A DNA stretch of 24,047 bases from Hungateiclostridiaceae bacterium UBA1305 (lineage in GTDB: Bacteria; Bacillota; Clostridia; Acetivibrionales; DTU013). This document shows positions 23,504 to 24,047 of the stretch, piece by piece; positions within the stretch are counted from its first letter, which is position 1; each line of letters opens with the position of its first letter. A program made the position numbers and the translations under genes. The stretch is from contig DBTX01000063.1 of NCBI GenBank assembly GCA_002307275.1, positions 1 to 24,047 of the forward strand. Reading direction: 5' to 3'. The notes below the pieces were generated by a model. It saw nothing but the letters and a program-made list of their open reading frames with translations. It searched no databases and had not been told where the DNA came from.

Positions 23504-23636
23504 AATCCTTGCTTTGGTATCGGGGACATTCCTTGTTGTGGTATCGGGGACATTCCTTGTTGTGGTATTTGAAGGTGTGTCCCCATTCCTTATTCGGTGT
23601 GTCCCCATTCCTTATCTGGTGTGTCCCCATTCATAT
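23504..23636. repeat. Two adjacent tandem arrays built on GGGGAC/GTCCCC in the hydB-hydA gap
   Basis: First array: a 24-base unit, ATTCCTTGTTGTGGTATCGGGGAC in two blocks (ATTCCTTGTTGTGG then TATCGGGGAC), at 23504-23527 (two changes), 23528-23551, and a 17-base partial copy to 23568. Second array: a 22-base unit, GGTGTGTCCCCATTCCTTAT plus two variable bases, at 23574-23595, 23596-23617, and a partial third copy to the end. The second array ends at the hydB stop codon. Both units share ATTCCTT and a GGGGAC or GTCCCC block, in opposite orientations, suggesting a common origin. The hydA ribosome binding site (GGAG near 23488) lies outside them. Confidence 0.9.
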
Positions 23637-24047
23637 TTATGCATTCTTGAATATTGCCTTGAATGGGCATTTTTCCATACAAGCACCGCACTTGATACAC
23701 TTCTCCTGGTCTATTACATATGGTGTATTCTTATCCCCGCTTATGCAGCTAACCGGACAGTTTTTCGCACATATACCGCACTTTTTACAGTGGTCGGCAG
23801 CAATCACATAGCTCATCATGGACTTGCACACGCCTGCCGGGCACTTCTTGTCCCTCACGTGCGCGATATACTCATCCCTGAAGTATCTCAGCGTGCTCAA
23901 AACCGGTTGAGGGGCCGATTGACCGAGTCCGCACAGTGCAGAGGCGATAATATTCTTTGCCAATACTTCCAGCTTGTCGATATCCTCCATCTCACCCTTG
24001 CCGCCGGTGATCCTTTCAAGGATCTCAAGCATCCTCTTCGTCCCTAT
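23637..24047 (-). CDS. hydB: C-terminal part of HydB/NuoF-like NADH-binding hydrogenase subunit (cut by window edge)
   Basis: The frame is open to the right edge; 136 residues are visible and the start lies outside. The first part, GTKRMLEILERITGGKG then ALCGLGQSAPQPVLSTLRYF, is the end of the NuoF-type domain carrying its [4Fe-4S] cluster. The C-terminal extension has two ferredoxin-type clusters: CKKCGICAKNCPVSCI and CIKCGACMEKCPFKAI. A NuoF-like subunit with an added two-cluster ferredoxin tail is typical of HydB/HndC of trimeric hydrogenases, where it binds FMN and NAD(P)H. Its position directly before hydA on the same strand fits a hyd operon, with hydC expected further upstream, outside the window. 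An internal ATG at 24032 is not the start because conserved sequence continues upstream of it. Confidence 0.92.
   Translation of the reverse strand: MGTKRMLEILERITGGKGEMEDIDKLEVLAKNIIASALCGLGQSAPQPVLSTLRYFRDEYIAHVRDKKCPAGVCKSMMSYVIAADHCKKCGICAKNCPVSCISGDKNTPYVIDQEKCIKCGACMEKCPFKAIFKNA

Noticed and set aside
23504..23636. Tandem repeats considered as a CRISPR array
   Set aside because: The units are contiguous without unique spacers of constant length, and no cas gene is present.

Overview
The window looks like a chromosomal stretch from an anaerobic, fermentative Gram-positive member of the Clostridia. I infer something near the Ruminiclostridium/Acetivibrio-type saccharolytic clostridia, but no marker gene is present to prove it. 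The evidence is a pyrophosphate-type phosphofructokinase, pyruvate formate-lyase, a multi-cluster [FeFe] hydrogenase HydA next to a HydB/NuoF-like subunit, strong AGGAGG ribosome binding sites, and c-di-AMP and ZTP riboswitches. No tRNA, rRNA, CRISPR array, transposase or phage gene was found.

Layout. 1-1796 (minus): a membrane-anchored protein cut by the window edge, a phosphodiester glycosidase and a small membrane protein. 2164-6028 (plus): an alpha-glucan phosphorylase and a D,D-carboxypeptidase-family protein whose SxxK serine position is alanine. 6061-7258 (minus): a dapB-type reductase behind a c-di-AMP (ydaO/yuaA) riboswitch and an intrinsic terminator. 7315-8070 (minus): a SIMPL-domain protein. 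8210-11418 (minus): three overlapping genes forming a split version of the 2-hydroxyacyl-CoA dehydratase activase plus COG3581- and COG3580-type system. The COG3580-type gene carries an in-frame insertion of a dispersed repeat. 11671-14446: class II fructose-bisphosphate aldolase and PPi-type phosphofructokinase, consecutive glycolytic steps, divergently transcribed from a 598-base gap. 14660-17113 (plus): strong promoter, ZTP riboswitch, terminator and pflB. 17273-21441 (minus): flavin reductase, ABC-2 type permease with its ATPase, and an LCP-family cell-wall ligase. 21726-24047 (minus): hydA and the 3' end of hydB.

How the genes work together. Central carbon flow is represented by glucan phosphorolysis, phosphofructokinase, aldolase and formate production from pyruvate. 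Reduced cofactors are handled by the HydA/HydB hydrogenase. Cell-envelope functions are the carboxypeptidase-like protein, the dapB-type step toward diaminopimelate, the LCP protein and the phosphodiester glycosidase. Two RNA switches link nucleotide signals (c-di-AMP, ZTP) to these functions.

The most distinctive accessory signal is a family of short repeats built on GGGGACGGTTCT, or the related GGGGACATTCC, found at four separate places: inside the COG3580-type gene, directly after the flavin reductase stop codon, as a perfect 32-base-arm palindrome downstream of hydA, and as tandem arrays filling the hydB-hydA gap. All family assignments come from reading motifs by eye; no database search was run.
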